A DNA stretch of 64,000 nt from Abyssibius alkaniclasticus. Its GTDB lineage: Bacteria; Pseudomonadota; Alphaproteobacteria; Rhodobacterales; Rhodobacteraceae. The stretch spans positions 3,008,501-3,072,500 of the forward strand of contig NZ_CP095732.1 of NCBI RefSeq assembly GCF_020447305.1, given 5' to 3'. Within the stretch, counting starts at the first letter, position 1, and each line of letters begins with the position of its first letter. The position numbers were made by a program, and so were the translations under genes. Shown one piece after another: positions 17,769-27,510 of this stretch. Below the pieces are notes generated by a model. The model did no database searches and was not told the DNA's origin. It worked only from the letters and a program-made list of their open reading frames with translations.

Positions 17769-17797
17769 CCCCGATATAGGGGGGCGCGGCAACAGGG

Positions 17798-18883
17798 TCA
17801 ATAGCCTGCCAGCCGCTGCATGATGGCCGCCTCGTCGCCCGCAAGGGCTGCGGCCACATCCAGCCCGGTCAGCGCGCCGAACTTGAACCCGTGGCCGCTA
17901 TCGGCCGTCAACACCAGGGTTTCACCGCGCCGTTGCAGCAAAAACCGCTCATCGGGCGCCATCAGGTAGAAATTGGCAAGCGTGAAACGTGGGCGGAAGG
18001 CTTCGGCATCCTTGAAAATGCCGATATAGCCTGCAAGAATTTCGGCGGTATCTGCGGCACTGGTGGGGCGGTCAAACTGCGGGTTGGCCACGTGCGACAG
18101 GCGGCCAAGCCCCAGCTTCATGGGAATATCGCCGATGGGTGGAATGCCCCAGCAATCATCATCGCCGCCAATACCTGTCCAGCACGGGCCGCTGGCCCAG
18201 GCCGCCTGCCAATGCGGCGGCGGGTCGGCATAAACCACAAGGCTGCGGCGCGGGGTGAAGGCGGCCATATCGGGGAACAGAGCGGGCAGGCCAATGCCGG
18301 CCGCCACGATCAACTGGTCGGCCTGCATGGCGCCCTGAGTGGTGGAGATCGCGCCCCGCGCCGTATCAACCGCCAGCACGCGGCACTGCGGCACAAGCAC
18401 GGCACCCCGGGCCACCAGCCAGCGCAGCAACCCGGTGATGATCTGATCGGCCAGCAGCGCGCCACCGCCTGACAGCAGCGCAAAGCGCGCGGTCGATGAT
18501 TCGATCATCGGGAAGCGTTTTTCCAGATCCTCGGGGGCCAGAACCTCATGCGCGACACCGGTTTCGGCCAGCGATCTGGCGGAAATATCCGCCGGGTCGC
18601 CTTGCTGATGCGAAATGGAAATCGCGCCCGTTTCCACATAGGGCGCGCTGCCGATATCGGCAAAAAGTGCCTCCCAGGCCGCATGGGCCGCACCGATGCG
18701 CGCGCCATAGCCCGGAAACGCCGCGTAATGCGGGCGGATGATGCGGTGATAATCCCAGCTTGCCGAAAGCGGGTTGGGAATGGGGCCATCCTCGACGATC
18801 TGCACCTGCCACCCGGCGCGCAGCAGCGCCCAGGCGGTGCATAGCCCGTTAATACCCGCCCCAACAATCAGCGCCTTGGTCAT
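17798..18883 (-). CDS. FAD-dependent oxidoreductase of the D-amino-acid oxidase family
   Basis: 361 residues. N-terminal dinucleotide motif LIVGAGINGLCTAWALLRAG, then YHRIIRPHYAAFPGY, a middle RSLVVYADPPP segment and the closing LTADSGHGFKFGALTG, all typical of DAO-type enzymes such as sarcosine or glycine oxidase. Substrate cannot be named; likely an amine or N-methyl amino acid. No signal peptide; the start at 18883 matches the first beta strand. Divergent from nudC with 67 bases between. Confidence 0.8.
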   Translation of the reverse strand: MTKALIVGAGINGLCTAWALLRAGWQVQIVEDGPIPNPLSASWDYHRIIRPHYAAFPGYGARIGAAHAAWEALFADIGSAPYVETGAISISHQQGDPADISARSLAETGVAHEVLAPEDLEKRFPMIESSTARFALLSGGGALLADQIITGLLRWLVARGAVLVPQCRVLAVDTARGAISTTQGAMQADQLIVAAGIGLPALFPDMAAFTPRRSLVVYADPPPHWQAAWASGPCWTGIGGDDDCWGIPPIGDIPMKLGLGRLSHVANPQFDRPTSAADTAEILAGYIGIFKDAEAFRPRFTLANFYLMAPDERFLLQRRGETLVLTADSGHGFKFGALTGLDVAAALAGDEAAIMQRLAGY

Positions 18884-18950
18884 TGCCCGCCCGTCCTTAT
18901 GCGTCTAGGTTCTGCCCAGGTTAGCAGGCGGGCTGAAAGCAGCAAGACCT

Positions 18951-19925
18951 ATGGGCAAGAACGGCGAGAACATCACATTTGCAGGCGGGCGGCTGGACCG
19001 TGCGCAGCATTTGCGCGCCAGCGCGGATGCGCTTGCGCAGCAACCCGATGCACGCACCATGCTGCTATGGCGCGGCAAGCCGCTTGTGGAGGGCGCGCAG
19101 GCACCGCGCCTGTGCTGGCTGCCAACCGACCACGCCTTTGTTGGCCACGCGACTGGCGCCCCGGTGTTTCTGGGGCTGATCGACGGCGCGCCGCGTTTTG
19201 CGCATGATGTCTCAAACTGGGAAGGGCCGACAGACGGCGAAGCGCCGGCGGGCTTTCTGGACAGGAGCGCGCAAACCCACCCCGACCTGCCGCAAGGCAG
19301 CCACTTTACCGACTTGCGCAACGCAATTACCGCGCTTTCGGGCGATGATGCGGGCGATGCCGCCACCGCCAAGGCGATTTTGGGCTGGCATGAAACCCAC
19401 CGTTTCTGCGCCAGATGCGGCGCGCCAAGCCAAAGCGCCGCAGGGGGCTGGCAACGCAATTGTCCGGCCTGCTCCGCGTCTCATTTTCCGCGCACCGACC
19501 CGGTTGTCATCATGCTTGTGGTGCATGGCAATGATGTGCTGCTGGGCCGCTCGCCGCATTGGCCCGAAAAGATGTATTCGCTGCTGGCAGGTTTTGTTGA
19601 ACCGGGCGAAAGCCTGGAAAGCGCCGTGCGCCGCGAAGTGGCCGAAGAAACCGCCATTACCTGCAATGCGGTGCGCTATCTGGCCTGCCAGCCCTGGCCC
19701 TTTCCAAGCTCGCTGATGCTTGGCTGCTATGCCGAGGCGGCAGGGCGCGACATTACCATTGACCCAAACGAGCTTGCAGCGGCATTCTGGGTCAGCCGCG
19801 AACGCCTTGCGCTGGCTTTGGCCGGCCAGGATGATGAAATTATGCCCGCCCGTAAAGGCGCCATAGCCCATACGCTGTTGCAGGCCTGGGCACAGGGCGC
19901 GCTTGATGATTTGACCCAGGACTGA
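18951..19925 (+). CDS. nudC: NADH pyrophosphatase / NAD-cap hydrolase
   Basis: Nudix enzyme that cleaves NADH and removes NAD caps from RNA. 324 residues. Zinc ribbon cysteines C153, C156, C171 and C174 (FCARCGAPS, CPACSASHFPR), Nudix box GFVEPGESLESAVRREVAEE, and the family tag CQPWPFPSSLM are all present. The SRPBCC gene begins two bases after its stop. Confidence 0.96.
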   Translation: MGKNGENITFAGGRLDRAQHLRASADALAQQPDARTMLLWRGKPLVEGAQAPRLCWLPTDHAFVGHATGAPVFLGLIDGAPRFAHDVSNWEGPTDGEAPAGFLDRSAQTHPDLPQGSHFTDLRNAITALSGDDAGDAATAKAILGWHETHRFCARCGAPSQSAAGGWQRNCPACSASHFPRTDPVVIMLVVHGNDVLLGRSPHWPEKMYSLLAGFVEPGESLESAVRREVAEETAITCNAVRYLACQPWPFPSSLMLGCYAEAAGRDITIDPNELAAAFWVSRERLALALAGQDDEIMPARKGAIAHTLLQAWAQGALDDLTQD

Positions 19926-19927
19926 CC

Positions 19928-20383
19928 ATGCATCTAGAACACCGCCGCAGCATCGCCACCCCCCAGGAATTTGCCTTCAACGCCGCCAGCGATTTCGCCC
20001 GGTTTGAACGCGAAGGCGCGGGCGGCGCCAAATTCACCCGCATCAATGGCACAGGCGTGGAGTTGGGCAGCGAATGGCGGGTAGAGGCTGATTTTCGGGG
20101 CCGGATGCGGCGTTTCAATGTCCGGCTGACAGGCTATGATCCGCATGAGCGGATCGAGTTCAGCACGGGCTCCAGCAAGTTTGACGTGCGCGTGACCTAT
20201 GCTTTCACCGCCACCGGCGCTGCGCAATGCGAGATGGAGATGAGCATTGACACCGCCGCGCGCTCGCTGGCGGGGCGGCTGATTTTTCAAACGCTGCAAC
20301 TGGCGCGCGCGCGGTTCGAGCGATACCTGGCCGAGGCGGCGGCGCGCATGGCCACGCAGATGGAAGCCGAATACAAGCCCTGA
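19928..20383 (+). CDS. SRPBCC-fold (START-like) protein
   Basis: 151 residues. Looks like a polyketide-cyclase/START-type ligand-binding fold: N-terminal strand HLEHRRSIATPQEFAFNAAS, middle VELGSEWRVEADFRGRMRRF and DPHERIEFSTGSSKFDVRV, C-terminal long helix. Ligand unknown. Cotranscribed with nudC (two-base gap) and converges with xseA. No signal peptide. Confidence 0.75.
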   Translation: MHLEHRRSIATPQEFAFNAASDFARFEREGAGGAKFTRINGTGVELGSEWRVEADFRGRMRRFNVRLTGYDPHERIEFSTGSSKFDVRVTYAFTATGAAQCEMEMSIDTAARSLAGRLIFQTLQLARARFERYLAEAAARMATQMEAEYKP

Positions 20384-20391
20384 CAGCGGCG

Positions 20392-21948
20392 CTAAAACAG
20401 ACTGCCCTGCTTGCCTGGCGGGGTTTTCAGGGGCTTTGGCGCGGGTGCCGTGCCCCCGGTTTGCGCGGCAATGCGGCCATCGGCAAATTCAACCTCGATT
20501 GGAGCAGCACCCTGCAAGGCGGCGGCGCGCGTCACCACCTGCCCCTGGCTGCGCACCACGGCATAGCCACGCGCAAGGGTGGATTGGTAGGACAGCGTGT
20601 TGAGCGTGCGGTCGAGCGCGCCAAGGTTGCGGGCCAGCGCCGCAAGGCTGCGCGCATAGGCAGCCCCGGCGCGGCTTGTAGCCCCGTCAAGCTGGCCATG
20701 CAGCTGGCGTGTCTGGCGGGCCAGCAATTCGGGGCGAAGGCGCGGCGCAAGCTGGGCGAATCTGTCGATACGGCGGGCGCGCTGGGCTTCGCGCAGCGCA
20801 TTCAGGCGGTTTTCGGCCCTGTCGAGCCGTCGCGCGCGCTGAAGGATACCTTCGCGCAGCAGGGCTGGCCCAAAGCGGCCGGCGCGGCCCGCACCCAGCG
20901 CCAGATGCTTTTTCTGTGTCAGATGCACCAATGCGCGCGGCAGGTTGGCCCCGGCATAATCCAGCCGCTGGCGGCGGTCGGCCAGCAGCCCTTCAGGGCT
21001 GGGCAAAGCGCGCGCAAGGTCGCGCAGGCGCTGGCTGCGTTGCGACAGCAGGCGCGCAGCCGCCCCCTGGCGGCGCTGGTCCAGCCCGGCCAGCGTGGCC
21101 AGCAGATCGGCCCGCACCGGCACCGCCATTTCGGCTGCCGCCGTGGGGGTTGGCGCGCGCATATCGGCGGCCAGGTCGATCAGCGTGGTATCGGTTTCAT
21201 GCCCCACGGCTGAAATCAGCGGAATGCTGCTTTCTGCCGCTGCGCGCACGACGATTTCCTCGTTAAACCCCCACAGGTCTTCGACCGAGCCACCACCGCG
21301 CGCCACGATCAGCACATCGGGGCGCGGCACAGCGCCGCCCTGGGGCAGCGCGTTGAAGCCCTGGATTGCGGCCGCCACCTGCCCGGCACAGGCTTCACCC
21401 TGCACAACGACAGGCCAGATGACCACGCGGCTTGGAAAACGGTCGCGCAGACGGTGCAGAATATCGCGGATGACCGCCCCGCTGGGCGAGGTGATAACGC
21501 CGATCACGCGGGGCAGATAGGGTAGCGGACGCTTGCGCGCTGCATCGAACAGCCCCTCGGCCGCCAGTGCCTTCTTGCGCTTTTCCAGCATCGCCATCAG
21601 CGCCCCCACACCCGCAGGGGCCATGCTTTCCACCACAAGCTGGTAGCGGCTTTGGCCGGGGAAGGTCGTCAGCCGCCCGGTGGCAACAACCTCCATGCCT
21701 TCTTCGGGCCGCATGGGCAGCCTGTTGGCCGTGCCCTTCCAGATGACGCTGGCCAGCACGGCGTTATTGTCCTTCAGGTCCAGATAAATATGCCCCGAGG
21801 CCGGGCGCGACACGCGACCAAGCTCGCCGCGCACCCGCACATGCGAAAACTCGCCCTCGATCATGCGTTTCAGCACGCCCGAAAGCTCGGATACCGAAAA
21901 TTCGGGGGCGTTTGAGCCGGAATCTGTATCGTCGAGTAGCTCGTTCAT
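20392..21948 (-). CDS. xseA: Exodeoxyribonuclease VII large subunit
   Basis: 518 residues. N-terminal OB domain (SVSELSGVLKRMIEGEFSHV, ASGHIYLDLKDNNAVL), catalytic core with GVITSPSGAVIRDILHRL, ARGGGSVEDLWGFNEE and SAVGHETDTTLIDLAADMRAP, then a long coiled-coil-like helix region rich in Ala/Arg. Starts at the ATG 21948 with AAGGA upstream. Divergent from purD with 71 bases between. The small subunit xseB is not here. Confidence 0.96.
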   Translation of the reverse strand: MNELLDDTDSGSNAPEFSVSELSGVLKRMIEGEFSHVRVRGELGRVSRPASGHIYLDLKDNNAVLASVIWKGTANRLPMRPEEGMEVVATGRLTTFPGQSRYQLVVESMAPAGVGALMAMLEKRKKALAAEGLFDAARKRPLPYLPRVIGVITSPSGAVIRDILHRLRDRFPSRVVIWPVVVQGEACAGQVAAAIQGFNALPQGGAVPRPDVLIVARGGGSVEDLWGFNEEIVVRAAAESSIPLISAVGHETDTTLIDLAADMRAPTPTAAAEMAVPVRADLLATLAGLDQRRQGAAARLLSQRSQRLRDLARALPSPEGLLADRRQRLDYAGANLPRALVHLTQKKHLALGAGRAGRFGPALLREGILQRARRLDRAENRLNALREAQRARRIDRFAQLAPRLRPELLARQTRQLHGQLDGATSRAGAAYARSLAALARNLGALDRTLNTLSYQSTLARGYAVVRSQGQVVTRAAALQGAAPIEVEFADGRIAAQTGGTAPAPKPLKTPPGKQGSLF

Positions 21949-22019
21949 CGCCGCGTCCTTGCCATAGCTGCCTGCCAACCTTAGAACGGCGCGAACAGAA
22001 GGCCAAGCGGGTGGTATGC

Positions 22020-23285
22020 ATGAATATTCTGATTTTGGGCAGTGGCGGGCGCGAACATGCGCTGGCCTGGGCAATCGGGCAGAACCCGAAATGCGACAGG
22101 TTGATCTGCGCCCCCGGCAATGCGGGCATTGCCGAGGTCGCCGATTGTCTGCCGCTTGATATTATGGACGCCGATGCCGTGGTCGCGCTGGCCAGGGCCG
22201 AGGCGGTGGATTTTGTGGTGATCGGCCCGGAAGCACCGCTGGCCGCCGGGCTGGCCGATGCGCTGCGCGGTGCGGGCATTCTTACCTTCGGGCCATCGGC
22301 GGCGGCAGCACAGCTTGAAAGCTCCAAAAGCTTTACCAAAGAGGTGTGCGACGCGTCGGGCGCGCCAACGGCTGCATGGGCACGGTTCGAATCTGCCGCC
22401 CCGGCGCTTGCTCATGTGCGCAAACAGGGCGCGCCCATTGTCATCAAGGCCGACGGGCTGGCGGCGGGCAAGGGCGTGGTCGTGGCCATGACGCTGGCCG
22501 AAGCCGAGGCGGCAGTCGAGGAAATGTTCGCGGGCGGGTTTGGCGAAGCAGGCGCTTCGGTTGTCATCGAAGACTTCATGGATGGCGAAGAGGCCAGCCT
22601 GTTCGTGCTGACCGATGGACGCGATGTGCTGGCGCTGGCCGGCGCGCAGGACCACAAGCGCGCCTATGACGGCGACGAGGGGCCGAATACCGGCGGCATG
22701 GGCGCCTATTCCCCCGCGCCGGTGCTGGATGATGCGCTGGTCGAGCAATGCCTGAATACCATCATCCGCCCGACCATTGCCGAAATGGCCAGACGTGGCG
22801 CGCCATTTCAGGGCGTGCTGTTTGCGGGGCTGATGATCAAGAACGGCGTCGCGCGGCTGATCGAATATAACGTGCGCTTTGGCGACCCGGAATGCCAGGT
22901 GCTGATGGCGCGGCTCGGCGGGCAAATTCTGGATGTGCTGCTGGCCTGTGCCGAAGGCGCGCTTGGCCAGGCGCAGTTGAACTGGGCCGATGACCATGCG
23001 GTAACCGTGGTGATGGCTGCGCGCGGCTATCCCGGCGCCTATCGCAAGGGCGAGGTGATTGGCGGGTTGGATTCCGCAAATGCCCTGCCCGGCGTGCAGG
23101 TGTTCCATGCAGGCACCGCGCGCGATGGCAACAAGGTTGTGGCCAGTGGCGGGCGGGTGCTGAATGTCACCGCGCGGGCCGACAGCCTGCAGGCCGCACG
23201 CGACCGTGCCTATGAGGCCGTAGCGCTGATAGACTGGCCGGGCGGGTTTTACCGCAGCGACATCTGCCACCGCGCCCTGGGTTAA
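22020..23285 (+). CDS. purD: Phosphoribosylamine-glycine ligase (GARS)
   Basis: Second step of purine synthesis. 421 residues in an ATP-grasp fold: LILGSGGREHALAWAI, CAPGNAGIAEVAD, the grasp GAPIVIKADGLAAGKGVVVA, PNTGGMGAYSPAP and VLFAGLMIKNGVARLIEYN with ERFGDPEC-like metal ligands (VRFGDPECQ). The ATG at 22020 is chosen because the upstream frame would run into the xseA start region. Converges with the FG-GAP gene, sharing TTAA. Confidence 0.97.
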   Translation: MNILILGSGGREHALAWAIGQNPKCDRLICAPGNAGIAEVADCLPLDIMDADAVVALARAEAVDFVVIGPEAPLAAGLADALRGAGILTFGPSAAAAQLESSKSFTKEVCDASGAPTAAWARFESAAPALAHVRKQGAPIVIKADGLAAGKGVVVAMTLAEAEAAVEEMFAGGFGEAGASVVIEDFMDGEEASLFVLTDGRDVLALAGAQDHKRAYDGDEGPNTGGMGAYSPAPVLDDALVEQCLNTIIRPTIAEMARRGAPFQGVLFAGLMIKNGVARLIEYNVRFGDPECQVLMARLGGQILDVLLACAEGALGQAQLNWADDHAVTVVMAARGYPGAYRKGEVIGGLDSANALPGVQVFHAGTARDGNKVVASGGRVLNVTARADSLQAARDRAYEAVALIDWPGGFYRSDICHRALG

Positions 23286-24000
23286 GGGCAGGTCAGCGCA
23301 TCATCCAGCGCGGCGGGGCTGGTCAGCGGCCCCGCATCGGCGAATGTGATCTGCCCGTTTTGCACGCGCGCAACAAGAATGCGGCCCCAATCCGGGCTGG
23401 CCCCCACAATTTCGGCCCCCGCGCCGCAATCGCGCACACCGCCGCGAATGGCCGCATCGCCAAAAACATGGTTTGTGATGCCCGCCATCTGCGCGATTTC
23501 GCGCAATTCAGCGCCCTCAAGCGTGAATATCCGCAGCACCCGCCCCAGATGTGGCGTTTCGATATAGGCAATATCGGTGCGGCCATCGCCGTTGAAATCG
23601 CCAAAACCCGCAGGGGCCAGCCAGCGGTTCGGGCGGCCAATGAAGGGGGTGGCGGCGATCAGCCCTTCCAGCCCGTAAACCGACAGCCGCGCGCCCAGGC
23701 GCAAGTCGGTTTCCACCACCACAACCTCTGGCGCGCCATCGCCATCCAAATCGGCAAGGCGGGGGGCGTTGTCTTCAAAAACACGGCTGTCGGGCAAGCG
23801 CAGCACCCGGCGCATACTGTCGGCCTGGTCGCAGGGCGGGCAGGCATTGGCGGTAAGCGCCAAAGCGCCCCATTCCTCGGTTTCACCAAACACACCATGC
23901 TGGTAGCGCGTGGTCGGCTCGGTGAATTCGGCGCCAAGGATAACCGGCTGGGCTTGGGCAAAGCTGGCGCAAAACACCAGCACTATGCCCATAATACGCA

Positions 24001-24001
<1 letters not shown>
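23282..24001 (-). CDS. Exported FG-GAP/VCBS-like protein
   Basis: 239 residues with signal peptide (MRIMGIVLVFCASFAQAQ). Two calcium-binding FG-GAP-like motifs are seen: LADLDGDGAPEVVVVETDL and GDFNGDGRTDIAYIET, with CPPCDQ and C-terminal cysteines. Probably a beta-propeller-like periplasmic protein; role unknown. Its start overlaps the ferredoxin stop (TGATG at 24003-23999), so it is translationally coupled to ferredoxin. Confidence 0.75.
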
Positions 24002-24357
<356 letters not shown>

Positions 24358-24555
24358 CTAGCCATTCAGACAGAGCGGTTCCAGCCCCTTCGCGCCACCT
24401 GATGCGCCCTCTGCGACGACGCGCAGGGTATTTGGTGCATTTTCTACTTGTTTTAGTAATATTTTCAACGCTTTAGCCATTAACCTTTCCTTCAGATCTA
24501 TTTTGAATTTTATCAAATTTTGTGCGAGTTTGAGTGCATCAAATCGGGGGTCGTG

Positions 24556-25656
24556 ATGGCACAGGTCAATATTTCAGCAACAGATTTCGGGTTCCATTTT
24601 TTGGGCGGTGCCGGCAATTTTGTGGCCCCCGACGTGTTTTTTGCAGGCGCGCTCAGCGGCAGTTCCACCATGCTTCTGCCCGTCAATTCTGGCGGCTGGA
24701 TTGCGGGCGAAACGCTGCGCCAGCCAAAATTCGGAATGCAGTTTGACGCCAGCACACCGGATGACGGCACAAGCCTTGGCGAAAGCCAGACGGTTACGCT
24801 GCGCGCCATTTCCTTTTGGCGGATGGATGAAGGTGGTGCCGTAGAAATTGGCAAGCTGCACCTGCCCGAACCGCTGATCGTAAACGCCTATTGGCAGAGT
24901 CTTGGCGCCGAGAATAGCCCCGGCTGGGTGGCCGAAATTGGCGGCGCGCTGGGCGATATGCTGGCGCAAAGCGGCTATCGCTTCATCGGCGGAGCAGGCG
25001 ATGATGTGTTCAACGCCAATGCCAATGCCTATTACATGCGCGGTGACAGCGTCATCAAAGGCGGGGCGGGCAATGACACGCTGATCGGCGGGCTTGGGAA
25101 TGACACCATTCGCGGCGGCACCGGCAATGACATTCTGAGCGATGGCAGCGGCACAAATCTGCTGCTCGGCGGGGCGGGCAATGATGACATGACGCTTGGC
25201 GGCAGCGCGGCTGGTTCCAGCGCACGCGGTGGCGGCGGCAATGATGTGCTGCGCTCGGGGGCCGGGGCCGATACGCTGGCCGGGGGGGCCGGGCATGACA
25301 GGTTGATCGGCGGCGCGGGCGCTGACAGGCTGTATGGCAATAGCGGGCGCGACCGGCTGGAAGGCGGCAGTGGCAATGATCTGCTGGTCGGCGGCAATGG
25401 ACGCGATGTTTTGCAAGGCGATGGCGGGGCCGATACCTTCGTTTTTGCCGCAGACCAGCGCGGCAGCGACCTGATCACCGATTTTGAAGATGGTCTGGAC
25501 ATGCTGCAAATTGACGGGCTTGCTGGCGGGCTGGGCGCGCTGACGATCGTGCAAAACGGCGCCGATACCGCGCTTTACTGGAACGACCGTTTGCAGGTAA
25601 CGCTTGCACAGTTTGAAGCCGTCAATCTTGGCGCTGACGATTTCAGCTTTACCTAA
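24556..25656 (+). CDS. RTX calcium-binding repeat protein
   Basis: 366 residues. An N-terminal 120-residue domain of unknown type (VNISATDFGFHFLGGAGNF) is followed by GGxGxD-type nonapeptide repeats: GGAGNDTLIGG, GGTGNDILSDG, GGAGADRLYGNSG, GGSGNDLLVGGNG and others, then TFVFAADQRGSDLITDFEDG, the usual RTX end. Expected to be secreted by a type I system after Ca-dependent folding; no such exporter is nearby. An AT-rich 231-base upstream gap carries its promoter. ATG at 24556 chosen; an upstream in-frame start at 24520 exists. Confidence 0.85.
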   Translation: MAQVNISATDFGFHFLGGAGNFVAPDVFFAGALSGSSTMLLPVNSGGWIAGETLRQPKFGMQFDASTPDDGTSLGESQTVTLRAISFWRMDEGGAVEIGKLHLPEPLIVNAYWQSLGAENSPGWVAEIGGALGDMLAQSGYRFIGGAGDDVFNANANAYYMRGDSVIKGGAGNDTLIGGLGNDTIRGGTGNDILSDGSGTNLLLGGAGNDDMTLGGSAAGSSARGGGGNDVLRSGAGADTLAGGAGHDRLIGGAGADRLYGNSGRDRLEGGSGNDLLVGGNGRDVLQGDGGADTFVFAADQRGSDLITDFEDGLDMLQIDGLAGGLGALTIVQNGADTALYWNDRLQVTLAQFEAVNLGADDFSFT

Positions 25657-25699
25657 ATTTTTAAGTAACTCTGGCTAAAACCTCTGCCGAATTTCACAT

Positions 25700-25729
25700 A
25701 AAAAAAGGGGCGCAATCTGCGCCCCTTTT
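25700..25729. terminator. Bidirectional intrinsic terminator
   Basis: Arms GGGGCGCA (25707-25714) and TGCGCCCC (25718-25725) around ATC, with a T-run after it on the plus strand (25726-25729) and an A-run before it (25700-25706) acting as T-run for the minus strand. It terminates the RTX gene and the degP operon. Confidence 0.9.
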
Positions 25730-25745
25730 CGTGTTCAGGCCAATG

Positions 25746-27194
25746 CTAAAGCGCAAGCGCGACAAAGCGGCCGTTGCCATCGCGGCGCACCAGCATCAGC
25801 ACCGTGCGGCGCCCGGAATCGGTTGCGCGGCGGATTTGGTCGACGATATCCGAGGGCCGTGACACCAGTTCCTGGTTGACCTCGACGATGATATCGCCGG
25901 CCCGAAGGCCTTTGCCGGCGGCTTCACTGCTGGGTTCCACGGCGGTAATCACCACGCCCGTTTCGTCGCTGCCAAGGCCAAACTGGCCGCGCAGGTCATT
26001 GTCGAGCAGCGACAGACTCATGCCATAGGCTTCGGCAGGGGCGCTGGAATTGCCCTGGCCCAGTTCGGGTTGGACATCGCCCATTGCTTCTTCAAGGCGG
26101 CCAAGCTTCACGGCCAGTTCGACAATCTGACCATTGCGCATGACCTCGACCGATACTTCCTCGCCCACAGGGGCTTCGGCTACGCGGCGCACCAATTCGC
26201 GGGTGCTGGCAATGTCCAGCCCGGCGAATTTCAGAATGACATCGCCGGCCTCGATTCCGGCATCGCGTGCCGGCCCGTCGGGAACGTCGGATACAAGCGC
26301 GCCGTCAACCGAATCCAGCCCAAGGCTTTCGGCGATTTCGGGCGTCAGGTTCTGGATGCGCACACCCAGCCAGCCACGCCGCGTTTCGCCAAATTCGCGC
26401 AACTGGTCAACCACGCCCGACACGACATTCGACGCCATCGAGAACCCGATGCCGATAGAACCGCCCGAGGGCGACAGGATGGCCGTGTTCACGCCCACAA
26501 CCTCGCCCTGCATGTTGAAGAGCGGGCCGCCGGAATTGCCGCGGTTGATGGCGGCATCGGTTTGGATGAAGTCATCGTAATTGCCCGAAAGCGTGCGGTT
26601 GCGGGCCGAAACGATACCGGCTGATACCGAAAACCCCTGCCCGAGCGGGTTGCCAATGGCCAGAACCCAATCGCCGACGCGCATGACATCGGAATCACCA
26701 AACGGCACGAAGGGCAGGTCAAAACCGGCGTCGATCTTGAGCAGGGCCAAATCGGTGCGCGGATCGGCCCCGACCAGTTCGGCGCTGAAAACCTCACCGC
26801 TGAACAGCTCGATCTCAATCTGGTCGGCATCGGCGATCACGTGGTTGTTTGTCACCACATAGCCATCTGCCGAAATGATGAAGCCCGAACCAAGCGCCGA
26901 GCCGCGACGTTCGCGCTGATCGGGGGTTTGGTTTTGAAAGTCGCGAAACAGGTCTTCAAATGGCGAGCCTTCGGGCACGACCAGATCGTTTGCGGCTTCG
27001 CGAACAACTGTGGAGGTTGTGATGTTCACAACCGCCGGGCTAACCGATTCCGCCAGATCGGCCAGGCTTCCCGGGTTGTCTTGTGCGGACAGTGGCGCAC
27101 CAAGGCTAAACATAAGCGCCGTTGCAGCAATGGTGACATTGCGCATCACGCGGCCCGCTATCGGGCGTTTGGCGGGTAACAATATTTCAGTCAT
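25746..27194 (-). CDS. degP: Do-like (HtrA/Deg) periplasmic serine protease
   Basis: 482 residues. Signal-like segment MRNVTIAATALMFSLG from residue 17; the catalytic triad is H in VVTNNHVIADAD, D in DPRTDLALLKID, S in INRGNSGGPLFNM, then two PDZ domains (LGVRIQNLTPEIAESLGL and GVVITAVEPSSEAAGKGLRA). Degrades or refolds misfolded periplasmic proteins. The start is uncertain: ATG at 27194 is used; a TTG at 27200 has a better Shine-Dalgarno spacing. Last gene of the rpiA-gor-hflKC-DUF2065-degP run. Confidence 0.9.
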   Translation of the reverse strand: MTEILLPAKRPIAGRVMRNVTIAATALMFSLGAPLSAQDNPGSLADLAESVSPAVVNITTSTVVREAANDLVVPEGSPFEDLFRDFQNQTPDQRERRGSALGSGFIISADGYVVTNNHVIADADQIEIELFSGEVFSAELVGADPRTDLALLKIDAGFDLPFVPFGDSDVMRVGDWVLAIGNPLGQGFSVSAGIVSARNRTLSGNYDDFIQTDAAINRGNSGGPLFNMQGEVVGVNTAILSPSGGSIGIGFSMASNVVSGVVDQLREFGETRRGWLGVRIQNLTPEIAESLGLDSVDGALVSDVPDGPARDAGIEAGDVILKFAGLDIASTRELVRRVAEAPVGEEVSVEVMRNGQIVELAVKLGRLEEAMGDVQPELGQGNSSAPAEAYGMSLSLLDNDLRGQFGLGSDETGVVITAVEPSSEAAGKGLRAGDIIVEVNQELVSRPSDIVDQIRRATDSGRRTVLMLVRRDGNGRFVALAL

Positions 27195-27324
27195 GGTCAA
27201 AATGAACTCTCCCTTTGACACTGGATGAGGCGATTCTCGCCTCCCAGCCTATTAATTGGCCTCAAATGACCAGAACACAATTCGTGCGGGCGCATGGATT
27301 TGTCACATGCGCGTGACATCGGCA

Positions 27325-27510
27325 TTAACTTGCCACCCAAAGCAAAACAGCGCCAGCGGCAATCAGGCTTATGGCAATTTGTTGCAGGGTTTGGCGCGGC
27401 AGGCTGGCAATCAGGCGCAGCATGTCACCCAAACGCGAAGGGGCCAGCGCAAGCGCCAGCCCCTCTGCTACGGCCAAAAAGCCGATGGCGAAAATGATCT
27501 TGTCGATCAT
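27325..27510 (-). CDS. DUF2065 small membrane protein
   Basis: 61 residues, two hydrophobic helices (IIFAIGFLAVAEGLALALA and IAISLIAAGAVLLWVA) joined by a short charged loop. This is the DUF2065 pattern; the family is often found beside hflK/hflC. It overlaps the end of hflC by four bases (ATGA), so coupled translation is likely. Function unknown. Confidence 0.9.
   Translation of the reverse strand: MIDKIIFAIGFLAVAEGLALALAPSRLGDMLRLIASLPRQTLQQIAISLIAAGAVLLWVAS

Noticed and set aside
24455-24500. CtrA-like TTAACC site upstream of the RTX gene
   Set aside because: Only one clean half site is present near CATTAACC; the second half at the expected spacing is missing.
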